A stretch of 39,110 nt of DNA from an uncultured Actinomycetes bacterium. Its GTDB lineage: Bacteria > Actinomycetota > Actinomycetes > Nanopelagicales > Nanopelagicaceae. The stretch spans positions 1-39,110 of the forward strand of contig CAIMXQ010000039.1 in the NCBI GenBank assembly GCA_903845465.1. The letters run 5' to 3'. Position numbers and translations under genes: made by a program. The notes below the pieces were generated by a model. It was not told the DNA's origin. It searched no databases and was given only the letters and a program-made list of their open reading frames with translations. Numbering within the stretch: position 1 is the first letter of the stretch; each line of letters begins with the position of its first letter. This document shows positions 9,327 through 19,352 of this stretch, in pieces.

Positions 9327-10121
9327 GTGAAGCGCCTCTCGCGTCTACGCAGACATCGTGCAGCAGGACCAATACTTTTGATCTTTGCTCTCTTCACCAT
9401 CGGAACTACTTTCCAAGTTGCAAGTGCTGTCAATAACGACACCACCACCACAGTAGCTTCACGTTCTGCGACCGTCGATGAAGGTAAGCAACTCTTCCTC
9501 AAAGGTTGTTCTTCCTGTCACGGTATCAACGCCGAGGGCGGACAAATTGCGCCATCACTTATCGGCGTGGGTGCAGCAGATGTAGATTTCCAAGTTGGTA
9601 CAGGGCGCATGCCTATGGCCGATATGAGTACGCAGGCAATGCGAAAGACACCTGTTTATAACCCTGAACAGGTGAACGCCCTTGCAACATATGTTGCATC
9701 CCTTGCTCCCGGCCCCGCCGTTCCAACTGATTCAGTTCTCAATTACGAACGTGATGGCTCGGTTGCACAAGGTGGACAACTCTTCCGCACCAACTGCGCA
9801 ATGTGCCACAACTTCGCAGCACAAGGTGGAGCACTTACCCAAGGTAAATACGCACCAACTCTGATGGGCGTACAACCAAAACATATTTATGAAGCGATGA
9901 TTACGGGCCCTCAGTCAATGCCAGTATTTAGCGATAAGACAATTACTCCAGCAGAGAAGCTATCGATCATTAAGTGGATTAAATCAACAGAAGCAGAACC
10001 ACAGTTAGCAGGTTCATCTTTAGGGCGTGTTGGTCCGGTAACTGAAGGACTACTCGTTTGGACACTCGGAATAGGACTGCTCATCGGTGTTGCAGTCTGG
10101 CTAGCGATGAAGGCGAGATAA
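9327..10121 (+). CDS. qcrC: Diheme cytochrome c subunit of bcc complex
   Basis: Two CxxCH motifs (CSSCH, CAMCH), N- and C-terminal transmembrane segments, followed by qcrA and qcrB. Confidence 0.95.
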   Translation: MKRLSRLRRHRAAGPILLIFALFTIGTTFQVASAVNNDTTTTVASRSATVDEGKQLFLKGCSSCHGINAEGGQIAPSLIGVGAADVDFQVGTGRMPMADMSTQAMRKTPVYNPEQVNALATYVASLAPGPAVPTDSVLNYERDGSVAQGGQLFRTNCAMCHNFAAQGGALTQGKYAPTLMGVQPKHIYEAMITGPQSMPVFSDKTITPAEKLSIIKWIKSTEAEPQLAGSSLGRVGPVTEGLLVWTLGIGLLIGVAVWLAMKAR

Positions 10122-10124
10122 CCC

Positions 10125-11117
10125 ATGGCACATGAGATAGAACCAATCAAGGATCCCGGGTTACCAGCTCACGTACATCGTCGCGCCGATTCAGATCCAA
10201 TTGCAGCGCAACGAGCTGAACGACAAGTTGCAATCCTCTTTGGACTCTCTGCAGTCGGCACTCTTCTTCTTATCTACTCTTACATCTTTATCAAGAGCAA
10301 CACATCGATATTCATTCCAATCATTGGCAACACCGGTGCACAACAACTTGGTCTCGGTATGGGAATGGCAATTGCCCTCTTCTGTATCGGTGCAGGAGCA
10401 ATCCACTGGGCTAAAACCCTGATGCCAGATGAAGAAGTAATTGCACAGCGCCATGAATTTCGTTCTGATGACGAAGATCGCTCAGAGTTTGTGAAGACGG
10501 TAAAAGCTGGGGCTTCTGCCGCTGGATTGGGTCGACGTCCTCTCATCAAACGTTCACTTGGAGTTGCACTTGGTTTATCAGGACTAACACCACTTCTCCT
10601 ACTTCGCGATTTGGGTCCTCTTCCAAAGGATAATTTGCAGAAAACTTCGTGGAAGCCTGGAACGCGTTTGGTGACAGATCCAGGAGATCGTCCGATCCGT
10701 CCAGAAGATTTAGAAGTAGGTGCAGTTGCACAGACTCTTCCGCAACTAGCACCCGGTGAAGAGCGAACTCTCAATAACATCGGGAAAGATGCAGTACTTC
10801 TGATTCGTCTTCGCCCTGAAGAATTTAACTTAACCCCTGAGCGCCTTTCATGGACGCACGAAGGCATCATCGCATTCTCGAAGATTTGTTCTCACATGGG
10901 ATGCGCTGTTGCTTTGTACGAGCAACAGACAAAGCACCTTCTCTGCCCATGTCACCAATCGACATTCGATGTCACGCGCGCTGCAAAGGTGATTTTTGGA
11001 CCTGCGGCTAGACCACTTCCACAGTTAAATATCACCGTGGATTCTGAAGGTTTCCTCGTAGCCCGCACACCATTTACAGAACCAATTGGACCTAGCTTCT
11101 GGGAGCGCTCATCATGA
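10125..11117 (+). CDS. qcrA: Rieske iron-sulfur subunit of bcc complex
   Basis: CSHMGC...CPCHQSTFD Rieske ligands; N-terminal transmembrane segments. Confidence 0.95.
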   Translation: MAHEIEPIKDPGLPAHVHRRADSDPIAAQRAERQVAILFGLSAVGTLLLIYSYIFIKSNTSIFIPIIGNTGAQQLGLGMGMAIALFCIGAGAIHWAKTLMPDEEVIAQRHEFRSDDEDRSEFVKTVKAGASAAGLGRRPLIKRSLGVALGLSGLTPLLLLRDLGPLPKDNLQKTSWKPGTRLVTDPGDRPIRPEDLEVGAVAQTLPQLAPGEERTLNNIGKDAVLLIRLRPEEFNLTPERLSWTHEGIIAFSKICSHMGCAVALYEQQTKHLLCPCHQSTFDVTRAAKVIFGPAARPLPQLNITVDSEGFLVARTPFTEPIGPSFWERSS

Positions 11118-12703
11118 CAGCACGCGAAAGAATCGCCGGCAACGTCGCAGGATATGTAGACGATCGCACAGGTGCAGCTAAATGGATGAAGAAGAATCTG
11201 ACCAAAGTCTTCCCCGATCATTGGTCCTTCCTTCTCGGTGAAATCTGCTTGTACTCATTTATTATTCTTCTGCTTTCAGGCACGTTCCTCACATTCTGGT
11301 TTGACCCTTCACAGCGCGAAGTCATTTACGACGGTGGATACCAACCACTTTCTGGTTTGAAGATGTCTGCGGCGTACGCATCAACTCTCCATATTTCATT
11401 TGAAGTACGCGGCGGTCTTTTGATGCGCCAGATTCACCACTGGGCAGCGCTCATCTTCATGGTTGGAATCGTCGTTCACTTACTCCGTGTTTTCTTCACT
11501 GGCGCATTCCGCAAGCCACGCGAATTCAACTGGATTATCGGTGTTGGTCTTCTTACGCTAGGAATCGTTGAAGGTTTCTTGGGTTACTCACTTCCAGATG
11601 ATCTTCTCTCTGGTACTGGTATCCGAATCGCAGAAGCAATTATCCAAGCGATCCCACTAGTAGGTTCGTATATCGCCTTCTTTGCATTCGGTGGAACATT
11701 CCCAGGTGAATCATTTATCCCACGTATCTACACAGTTCACGTACTACTTTTGCCGGGTATCTTCCTCGCGCTCATCACAGTCCACTTAATGTTGGTCTGG
11801 TACCAGAAGCACACACAGTTCCCAGGCCCCGGTCGTACAGAGAAGAACGTTGTTGGATATCCATTGATGCCTGTCTACATGGCTAAAGCAGGTGGATTCT
11901 TCTTTATCGTCTTCGGTGTCACTGCATTCTTAGGTGCAGTTGCATCCATTAACCCAATCTGGCTTTATGGTCCCTACACACCAGGACAAATTTCTGCGGG
12001 ATCGCAGCCCGATTGGTACATGGGCTGGCTCGATGGTTTGGTACGTATGTCACCGCCGCTCGAAACTCACGCATTCGGCCACACAATCTCTTGGAATATC
12101 TTGCTACCTGGATTGATCTTGCCTGGTCTGATGTTTACTGGACTTGCTCTCTACCCATTTATTGAAAGCTGGGCTACTGGCGATAAGCGCGAACATCACC
12201 TGCTTGATCGTCCACGTAACACTCCAAACCGCACAGCTATCGGTGTTATGGCTCTCACCTTCACAATGGTCTCGCTCCTCAACGGTGGTAACGACATCAT
12301 TGCTCAACAATTCCACCTGACAATTAATCAGATGATGTGGTTCTCGCGAATCGGCGTTGTGGTACTTCCTCCGATTGCATTCGTCATTACCAAGCGACTC
12401 TGTCTCTCATTGCAGCGTGCTGATCGTGATCTTGTCTTGCATGGTCGAGAAACAGGCCGACTTGTGCGTATGCCAAGTGGTGAGTTTGTAGAAGTCCACG
12501 AGCCAATCTCTGCCGAGAAAGCTTGGACGTTAACCTCACACGAGCAGATTGCCCCTCTTGAACTTCCATTAGAAGATGGCGCTGGAGTTCGTAACCCAGG
12601 TGTACTTAAGAACAAACTTCGTAATCGAATCTCACGTGCAACAGCAGTTGCAGTTCCAAAGGCTACTGAGACAGATCGCCGCGAACTAGACGGTCACCAC
12701 TAG
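11114..12703 (+). CDS. qcrB: Cytochrome b subunit of bcc complex
   Basis: 529 aa multi-pass protein; HISFEVRGGLLMRQIHHWAALIFMVGIVVHLLRVFFTGAFRKPRE; GYSLPDDLLSG. Confidence 0.96.
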   Translation: MTARERIAGNVAGYVDDRTGAAKWMKKNLTKVFPDHWSFLLGEICLYSFIILLLSGTFLTFWFDPSQREVIYDGGYQPLSGLKMSAAYASTLHISFEVRGGLLMRQIHHWAALIFMVGIVVHLLRVFFTGAFRKPREFNWIIGVGLLTLGIVEGFLGYSLPDDLLSGTGIRIAEAIIQAIPLVGSYIAFFAFGGTFPGESFIPRIYTVHVLLLPGIFLALITVHLMLVWYQKHTQFPGPGRTEKNVVGYPLMPVYMAKAGGFFFIVFGVTAFLGAVASINPIWLYGPYTPGQISAGSQPDWYMGWLDGLVRMSPPLETHAFGHTISWNILLPGLILPGLMFTGLALYPFIESWATGDKREHHLLDRPRNTPNRTAIGVMALTFTMVSLLNGGNDIIAQQFHLTINQMMWFSRIGVVVLPPIAFVITKRLCLSLQRADRDLVLHGRETGRLVRMPSGEFVEVHEPISAEKAWTLTSHEQIAPLELPLEDGAGVRNPGVLKNKLRNRISRATAVAVPKATETDRRELDGHH

Positions 12704-12713
12704 TTCACCTTCG

Positions 12714-14204
12714 TTAGTTCTGCGGAAATCCTAAGTTGATTCCGCCATGGCTTGGATCAAGCCAGCGGCTGGTGACAACTTTTCCTCGGGTAAAGAAGTG
12801 GAAACCTTCACTGCCGTGGGCATGCGTATCTCCGAAGAGTGATGCCTTCCAACCACCGAATGAGTAATACGCAGCTGGTACTGGGATAGGAACATTGATT
12901 CCAATCATTCCAACTTGAATTTCATTCTGGAATCTGCGCGCTGCTCCCCCATCATTGGTGAAGATTGCAGTGCCGTTTCCATAGATATGACCGTTGATGA
13001 GATTGACGCCTTCTTCATAGGACTTCACGCGTACAACGCTAAGAACAGGGCCAAAGATTTCATCTGTATAAATGCTCATCTGTGGTTTCACATTGTCAAA
13101 GAGAGTTGGTCCAAGCCAGAAACCATTTGAAGCTCCATTTACCTCGGGGTTGCGACCATCGACAACTACTGTGGCGCCTTCCTTTATGCCGGCTTCAACG
13201 TAACTGGCCACCTTGTCGCGATGAACACGAGTAACGAGTGGTCCCATATCTGCACCTTTGGTGCCATCACCGGTGCTTAGTTTGAGCATGCGCTCTTTGA
13301 TCTTTGCGATAACAGCATCAGCAACTGGTTCGAGCGCAACAAGTACTGAGATTGCCATACATCGTTCGCCGGCTGAACCGAAGCCAGCATTTACTGCCGC
13401 ATCTGCTGCAAGATCAAGATCGGCGTCGGGAAGTACGAGCATATGGTTTTTGGCGCCACCGAGTGCTTGCACTCGCTTTCCATTCTTCGTTGCTGTCTCG
13501 TAGATATATCGCGCAATGGGAGTAGAGCCAACAAATGAGATTGAAGCGATACCTGGATGTTCCAGCATCGCATCAACGACGACTTTGTCGCCATGAACAA
13601 CGTTAAAGACTCCATCGGGCAAGCCTGCCTGCTTCCACATTTGCGCAATGAGCATGGATGCAGAAGGGTCTTTCTCCGACGGTTTGATGATGACGGCATT
13701 TCCCGCAGCAATTGCAACAGGGAAGAACCACATAGGAACCATCGCCGGAAAATTAAATGGAGAAATAATTCCAACAACGCCAAGTGGCTGACGAATCGAG
13801 TAGACATCGATTCCATTGGATACGCCTTCGGAGTACCCGCCCTTCAGCAGATGTGGAAGTCCGCAAGCGAACTCAACGACTTCTAGACCGCGGGTAACTT
13901 CTCCGAGCGCATCGCTAAGAACCTTGCCGTGCTCGGCTGTAATAAGAGCGGCTACCTCTTCCTTACGAGCATTGAGGATCTCGCGAAAGGCAAAGAGTGT
14001 CTGAACTCGCTTAGTCAGGGATGTCTGCGCCCACTCTCTACCTGCCTTGGTTGCAGCTTGTACAGCTTCGTCGAGAACAATGGGAGTGGCAAAAGCGACA
14101 TGTGCACTGACTTCGCCAGTTGCTGGATTGAAGATTTCACCTGTTCGATCCGTTGTGCCTTTATAGATAGATCCATTAATGAAATGGTTGATAGTTGTCG
14201 TCAC
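12714..14204 (-). CDS. mmsA: CoA-acylating (methyl)malonate-semialdehyde dehydrogenase
   Basis: 496 aa aldehyde dehydrogenase; FVGSTPIARYIYETATKNGKRVQALGGAKNHMLVLPDADL; catalytic Cys in GERCMAISV. Confidence 0.9.
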   Translation of the reverse strand: MTTTINHFINGSIYKGTTDRTGEIFNPATGEVSAHVAFATPIVLDEAVQAATKAGREWAQTSLTKRVQTLFAFREILNARKEEVAALITAEHGKVLSDALGEVTRGLEVVEFACGLPHLLKGGYSEGVSNGIDVYSIRQPLGVVGIISPFNFPAMVPMWFFPVAIAAGNAVIIKPSEKDPSASMLIAQMWKQAGLPDGVFNVVHGDKVVVDAMLEHPGIASISFVGSTPIARYIYETATKNGKRVQALGGAKNHMLVLPDADLDLAADAAVNAGFGSAGERCMAISVLVALEPVADAVIAKIKERMLKLSTGDGTKGADMGPLVTRVHRDKVASYVEAGIKEGATVVVDGRNPEVNGASNGFWLGPTLFDNVKPQMSIYTDEIFGPVLSVVRVKSYEEGVNLINGHIYGNGTAIFTNDGGAARRFQNEIQVGMIGINVPIPVPAAYYSFGGWKASLFGDTHAHGSEGFHFFTRGKVVTSRWLDPSHGGINLGFPQN

Positions 14205-14209
14205 GTCTC

Positions 14210-15568
14210 TTACTTGTCGCTTCCGGTGTAGTGATGGGCAATCGATGCAAAAGCCTGATCCAAGATTGCAAAACCTTCACGTATCTCAGCTTCTGACACA
14301 TTACATGGTGGACAGATATGCATTCTGTTGTAATTATTAAATGGCATAAGACCAAGTTTCTTACATGCTGCTACGAGTTCGTTCATAGCAGGGCTAGATG
14401 AGCCATACGGAGCAAGAGGTGCACGAGTCTGGCGATCTGTGACAAGGTCCAGCGCCCAGAAAACACCCTTTCCGCGAACTTCGCCTATGACTTTATGTTT
14501 TAACATCAGCTCGTTGAGTAGAGGTTTGATTACGTTCTCACCGATATGAGCTGCGTTTTCAACCATCTTCTCTTCAGCCATAACATCGAGAGTTGCAACC
14601 GCCGCAGCCGTTGCAAGCGGATGTCCGCTGTATGTAAGACCACCAGGGAATACGCGATCGTTAAATGTTGCAGCGATTTCATCACTGATAATGACTCCAC
14701 CGAGTGGAACGTAGCCGCTATTGACACCTTTCGCGAAGACAATGAGATCTGGTTCTGCCTTGCTATGTTGATATGCGAACCACTTACCTGTTCTACCAAA
14801 ACCTGACATAACTTCATCCGCAATCCATTTAATCCCGTACTTATCGCATAGCGCTCTTACGCCCTCAAGGTAACCGACAGGTGGAATCAAAACTCCAGCA
14901 GTTCCCACAACTGATTCGATAAGGATTGCAGCAATCGTTGCTGGGCCTTCAAAGATGATGACTTGCTCAAGGTGTTCGAGAGCGCGCTTGCACTCTTCTT
15001 CCTCACTCTGTGCCCAAAAGGCTGTGCGGTAGAGATATGGACCAAAGAAATGTACATGTCCGTATGCGAACTCATTTGGCCAACGACGCGGATCGCCTGT
15101 AGCTGTAATCGCAGCGCCGGTATTGCCGTGGTAACTGCGAAAGAAGGAAAGAACTTTGTGGCGATTGGTATGAAGTCGCACCATACGAATTGCATTCTCG
15201 ACAGCATCTGCTCCTCCGTTGGTAAAGAAGACCTTATTGTGATGAGCACCAGCACGTTCGGTGATTCGCTTAGCAGCTTCTCCACGCGCTTCATTAGCAT
15301 GTTGTGGTGCAACTGCCGTAATAAGAGCTGCCTGCTCCTGAATCGCCTTCACAACTTTGGGGTGTTGGAAACCAATATTGGTAAATACCAACTGACACGA
15401 AAAGTCTAGATACTTCTTTCCATCAAAATCCCAGAAGTAGCTGCCTTCTCCGCCAGCAACAGGAAGAGGAGAAATCTGTGATTGCGCAGACCAGGAGTGG
15501 AATACATGAGCGCGGTCGAGATCAAAGACTTCTTTGCCGCGCTCTGGATTTGCAGGAGGTTGAGTCAT
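14210..15568 (-). CDS. Class III aminotransferase (beta-alanine/omega-amino-acid:pyruvate type)
   Basis: 452 aa; IKWIADEVMSGFGRTGKWFAYQHSKAEPDLIVFAKGVNSGYVPLGGV with the PLP lysine; 5 bp upstream of mmsA. Confidence 0.88.
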   Translation of the reverse strand: MTQPPANPERGKEVFDLDRAHVFHSWSAQSQISPLPVAGGEGSYFWDFDGKKYLDFSCQLVFTNIGFQHPKVVKAIQEQAALITAVAPQHANEARGEAAKRITERAGAHHNKVFFTNGGADAVENAIRMVRLHTNRHKVLSFFRSYHGNTGAAITATGDPRRWPNEFAYGHVHFFGPYLYRTAFWAQSEEEECKRALEHLEQVIIFEGPATIAAILIESVVGTAGVLIPPVGYLEGVRALCDKYGIKWIADEVMSGFGRTGKWFAYQHSKAEPDLIVFAKGVNSGYVPLGGVIISDEIAATFNDRVFPGGLTYSGHPLATAAAVATLDVMAEEKMVENAAHIGENVIKPLLNELMLKHKVIGEVRGKGVFWALDLVTDRQTRAPLAPYGSSSPAMNELVAACKKLGLMPFNNYNRMHICPPCNVSEAEIREGFAILDQAFASIAHHYTGSDK

Positions 15569-15606
15569 GGCTGTATCTAATCAGGTAAGTCTAAGAAAAG
15601 TCAGGG

Positions 15607-16479
15607 TTAAGTACGTATGACAAGTGCTACACCCGCAGCGGTCATGACTATTCCTAGTATCTCCTGTGGGCTCACCTTTTCATGGAATAGAAGGAAAGCT
15701 TGCAAAACAGCCATCGGTGGAACCAGGTAGAGCAAGCTTGAAACTTTTGCGGCCGACCCTCTGTTCAATTGCCATAGAAGCAGTAGAACAGCTGCGATTG
15801 AAGTGATTAAGACCGCCCAGGTCATTGCCCAGATTGAAGTGTGTGTTACTTCAAATCGCGTCTTACCGCGAATGAGAGATATCGCTAGCAATCCAAAACC
15901 TGCAATGGCAAATTGATAGGTGGTTCCGATCATGAGCGGAATTGAGTGACCAACCTTCTTCTGCAACAAGGTAGCAATGGTGCTTCCAGCAAGTGCCAAG
16001 AAGAGAAAGGCGAGAGTTTCTACAGTAAATCCGCCGGACTTCGACAACTTAGGTAGCACCACGAGGATTACTCCCGATAAGCCACAGAAGAGTCCGCCCA
16101 ATTGCTTCTTAGTCAATGGCTCATTGAGAAAACGTACGGCAAGCAGAGATACCACGATTGGTTGCATACTTGTGATCACTGAAGAGAGACCCGATGGCGC
16201 ACCACGTTCGATTGCATACCAGACCCCTGCTAAATACAGTCCGTGCAGCGCGACTCCGATAACTAGCGATGCGAGTAAATCTTGACCCGATAATCGGATC
16301 GGTTGCCGTAAGACGAGAGTCAAAATGAGCAATATGGCGGTCGCGAGCAAGAGACGTATCGCTAAGAAATAGAGAGCATCCGCATCCTTGAAGGCGTAGC
16401 GCGCAACAACAAAACCCGAGCTCCAAATTACAATGAAGAACCATGGGGCTATGGCAGTTAGTTTCTTCATGCTGCCCAA
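15607..16479 (-). CDS. EamA/DMT-family transporter
   Basis: 290 aa, about ten hydrophobic segments; IVIWSSGFVVARYAF N-terminus. Confidence 0.85.
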   Translation of the reverse strand: MGSMKKLTAIAPWFFIVIWSSGFVVARYAFKDADALYFLAIRLLLATAILLILTLVLRQPIRLSGQDLLASLVIGVALHGLYLAGVWYAIERGAPSGLSSVITSMQPIVVSLLAVRFLNEPLTKKQLGGLFCGLSGVILVVLPKLSKSGGFTVETLAFLFLALAGSTIATLLQKKVGHSIPLMIGTTYQFAIAGFGLLAISLIRGKTRFEVTHTSIWAMTWAVLITSIAAVLLLLWQLNRGSAAKVSSLLYLVPPMAVLQAFLLFHEKVSPQEILGIVMTAAGVALVIRT

Positions 16480-16493
16480 GCGGAATCTATTAC

Positions 16494-16898
16494 TTAGTGA
16501 GTTGGAATCGAGACTGGTTTTTCATACTCAGTGACCATGCCGATAATACTGATGACTAATGAGCCGACAGCGATAAGTGTGAGCCACCAACCTATGATGA
16601 GTCCAAGTCCCATAGCTGTGGCGCTTAGTGCAACTGGTAGCGGCCACCATGAATGGGGGCTATAGAAACCAAGTTCGCCCGCATCATCTGCGATTTCTGC
16701 GAAGTCATTATCTGATGGGATTTCAGTGCCGATTCGCTTCTGGGTAAACCAAATATAGAAACCGATCATGCCGGCAAGACATGCAGCAAGTGTCATTCCA
16801 GTAATACCAACTGCTTCTCCACCGACTGAGTAATAGACGACGGCCATGATTACATAGAAGATTGAAAGTCCTGAAAAGAGTTTCCAATTAGCTTTCAT
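16494..16898 (-). CDS. ctaF: Actinobacterial cytochrome c oxidase subunit IV
   Basis: 134 aa membrane protein directly downstream of ctaD; FYSPHSWWPLPVALSATAMGLGLIIGWWL. Confidence 0.9.
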   Translation of the reverse strand: MKANWKLFSGLSIFYVIMAVVYYSVGGEAVGITGMTLAACLAGMIGFYIWFTQKRIGTEIPSDNDFAEIADDAGELGFYSPHSWWPLPVALSATAMGLGLIIGWWLTLIAVGSLVISIIGMVTEYEKPVSIPTH

Positions 16899-16900
16899 GG

Positions 16901-18559
16901 CTAGTGACCTTCTGTCGTGATGTGTGGGTGGTGCAGATCAAATGCTGGACGCTCTGAACGTATACGTGGCATTGATGTGAAGTTGTGTCGCGGTGGCGGA
17001 CATGAAGTTGCCCATTCGAGAGAAGCTCCATAACCCCATGGATCATCCACTTCGACCTTGGGAGATTTGCGCGTAATCCACACATTGATAAAGAACGGAA
17101 TCATCGATAGCGCTAAAAGGAATGAGCCGATCGTTGAGACTGTATTCATCCATGTAAAGCCGTCGGTCGAAAGGTAATCTGCATAACGGCGAGGGAAACC
17201 CTTGATACCGAGCCAGTGCTGAATCAAGAATGTGAGGTGGAATCCGAAGAAGAGAGTCCAGAAGTGAATCTTTCCTAGTCGCTCGTTGAGCATACGTCCG
17301 GTCATCTTTGGCCACCAGAAATAGAACCCAGCGAACATTGCAAAGACCACTGTTCCGAAGAGTACGTAGTGGAAGTGCGCGACGACGAAGTACGAAGCAG
17401 ATACGGCGAAATCCATTGGAGGCGATGCCAAAATAATTCCAGTCAATCCACCGAAGAGGAATGTCACGAGAAATCCCATAACCCACAACATCGGTGTTTC
17501 GAAGGTGACATGGCCGCGCCACATGGTGCCGATCCAGTTAAAGAATTTCACACCCGTCGGTACACCAATCAGGAAGGTCATAAAGGAGAAGAACGGCAGA
17601 AGTACCTTGCCCGAAGCGAACATGTGGTGGGCCCACACAGCAACAGAGAGCGCGGAGATTGCGATTGTGGCTGCGATCAAACCCTTGTAACCAAAGATTG
17701 GTTTGCGGCTAAAGACCGGCAAGATTTCTGTTGCAATTCCAAAGAACGGAAGCGCGAGAATGTAAACCTCGGGGTGGCCGAAGAACCAGAATAGGTGTTG
17801 CCATAACATCGCTCCACCATTTGCTGGGTCGAAGAGATGCGTGCCAAATAATCGATCAGACTCGAGTCCAAGTAGCGCTGCAGCAAGTGGTGGGAATGCA
17901 AGTAGCACCAAGATGGATGTAAGTAATACGTTCCAAGAGAAGATCGACATACGGAACATCGTCATTCCTGGGGCGCGCATAGTGAAGATCGTCGTAATGA
18001 AGTTGACGCCGCCAAGAATTGTTCCAAGTCCGGAAATTGCAAGTCCCATTACCCAAAGGTCTCCACCAATTCCAGGTGAATATGTCGAGTTAGCAAGAGG
18101 TGCATATGCAGTCCAACCAAATGACGCCGCTCCTCCTGGAGTTAAGAAACCAATGGTTGCTTCGATTGATCCAAAGAAGTAAAGCCAGAACGAGAGCATG
18201 TTCAAACGAGGAAATGCAACATCAGCTGCGCCGATTTGAAGCGGCATGATGACGTTAGCAAATCCAACGAAGAGCGGTGTAGCAAACATCAAGAGCATGA
18301 TGGTTCCGTGCATTGTAAAGATCTGGTTGTACTGCTCGACGCTAAGGAACTGAAGTCCGGGGCGAGCTAGCTCGACGCGGAGTAATAGCGCTAAGAATCC
18401 ACCAATGAGGAACCATGAGAACGAAGTCGCAAGGTAGAGATAGCCAATGCGCTTGTGATCTGTTGAGGTAATCGTCTTAACGAATTGACTGCCTCGCGAA
18501 GTCTTTTCGACTCCTTGACGTGGAATTGAAACTGTTGGACGGTCTGCGATTATCGTCAT
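16901..18559 (-). CDS. ctaD: Cytochrome c oxidase subunit I
   Basis: 552 aa; [51 protein letters not shown]. Confidence 0.97.
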   Translation of the reverse strand: MTIIADRPTVSIPRQGVEKTSRGSQFVKTITSTDHKRIGYLYLATSFSWFLIGGFLALLLRVELARPGLQFLSVEQYNQIFTMHGTIMLLMFATPLFVGFANVIMPLQIGAADVAFPRLNMLSFWLYFFGSIEATIGFLTPGGAASFGWTAYAPLANSTYSPGIGGDLWVMGLAISGLGTILGGVNFITTIFTMRAPGMTMFRMSIFSWNVLLTSILVLLAFPPLAAALLGLESDRLFGTHLFDPANGGAMLWQHLFWFFGHPEVYILALPFFGIATEILPVFSRKPIFGYKGLIAATIAISALSVAVWAHHMFASGKVLLPFFSFMTFLIGVPTGVKFFNWIGTMWRGHVTFETPMLWVMGFLVTFLFGGLTGIILASPPMDFAVSASYFVVAHFHYVLFGTVVFAMFAGFYFWWPKMTGRMLNERLGKIHFWTLFFGFHLTFLIQHWLGIKGFPRRYADYLSTDGFTWMNTVSTIGSFLLALSMIPFFINVWITRKSPKVEVDDPWGYGASLEWATSCPPPRHNFTSMPRIRSERPAFDLHHPHITTEGH

Positions 18560-19329
18560 GCTGCACTCGCCTTCAATGAGTCAAGATACGTTTGATACTG
18601 CGCTGGAGTTACTACCTTCACCTTAAAGATCATCTGCGAGTGGTTACGTCCGCAGAGAATGTTGCATCGTCCTGGATATTCGCCAAGTTTCTTAGCTGTA
18701 AATTGCAGATGGTTGGTCTCGCCTGGCAAGTTCTGCATTTGAATCATAAAGGCTGGAATCCAGAAACCATGAACCACATCATTTGAAGTCAGAGTAAAGC
18801 GAACGGATTCACCTTGTGGAAGGTAGAGAGTCGGTGGGTTCGACGGAGTTCCGGTTACCACGGCTTGAGAACCAGCTTCGGGGTAAGCGAATTGCCATGA
18901 CCACTGAATGCCCTCTACTGAAATTTCGTGTTTAACCGGAGTGGTCTTATCGGTGACCTTGTTCTCCTTAACTGCGGTGAAAAAGAAAAGAACTGCAACA
19001 ATCAGAAATGGAATTATTGTGTAGAGAATTTCAACAGGGATGTTGTATTGAGTCTGCTTAGGGAATTCACCTTTACTCGCATGTGCGCGATGAAAGACCG
19101 CGGGCCACAAAATGAGAATCAAAGTGATGACACCAACTACTCCGGCAGCGATCCAGGAGTACTGCCACAGTGAGAGAGAAATATCGTTGATACTCGAAAC
19201 GCCCTTTGGAAATCCCAGACCAGAAAGATGTTGAGAGTCGAAGGAGCATCCGCTCAAAAGTAGAAGCGCCGGCGCGATGAGAGCCACGACAAAGACTGGG
19301 CGCAATTTGCGCGGAGCGTGAGGAGACAT
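18556..19329 (-). CDS. ctaC: Cytochrome c oxidase subunit II, lipoprotein
   Basis: Lipobox LLLSGC; two TM segments; CuA region [15 protein letters not shown] and [17 protein letters not shown] 19329 preferred over 19362 (TATCCT-N7-ATG). Confidence 0.93.
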   Translation of the reverse strand: MSPHAPRKLRPVFVVALIAPALLLLSGCSFDSQHLSGLGFPKGVSSINDISLSLWQYSWIAAGVVGVITLILILWPAVFHRAHASKGEFPKQTQYNIPVEILYTIIPFLIVAVLFFFTAVKENKVTDKTTPVKHEISVEGIQWSWQFAYPEAGSQAVVTGTPSNPPTLYLPQGESVRFTLTSNDVVHGFWIPAFMIQMQNLPGETNHLQFTAKKLGEYPGRCNILCGRNHSQMIFKVKVVTPAQYQTYLDSLKASAA

Positions 19330-19336
19330 GGGGATA

Positions 19337-19342
19337 AGGATA
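19337..19342 (-). promoter_or_regulatory. Putative -10 box of leaderless ctaC
   Basis: TATCCT-tatcccc-ATG. Confidence 0.6.
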
Positions 19343-19352
19343 GTGGCGCGAT

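Noticed and set aside
10280-10870. 196-aa minus-strand ORF
   Set aside because: Antisense to qcrA; arginine/serine-rich with no recognisable motif, treated as a shadow ORF.
17369-17794. 141-aa plus-strand ORF
   Set aside because: Antisense to ctaD; charged low-complexity translation with no signal, treated as a shadow ORF.
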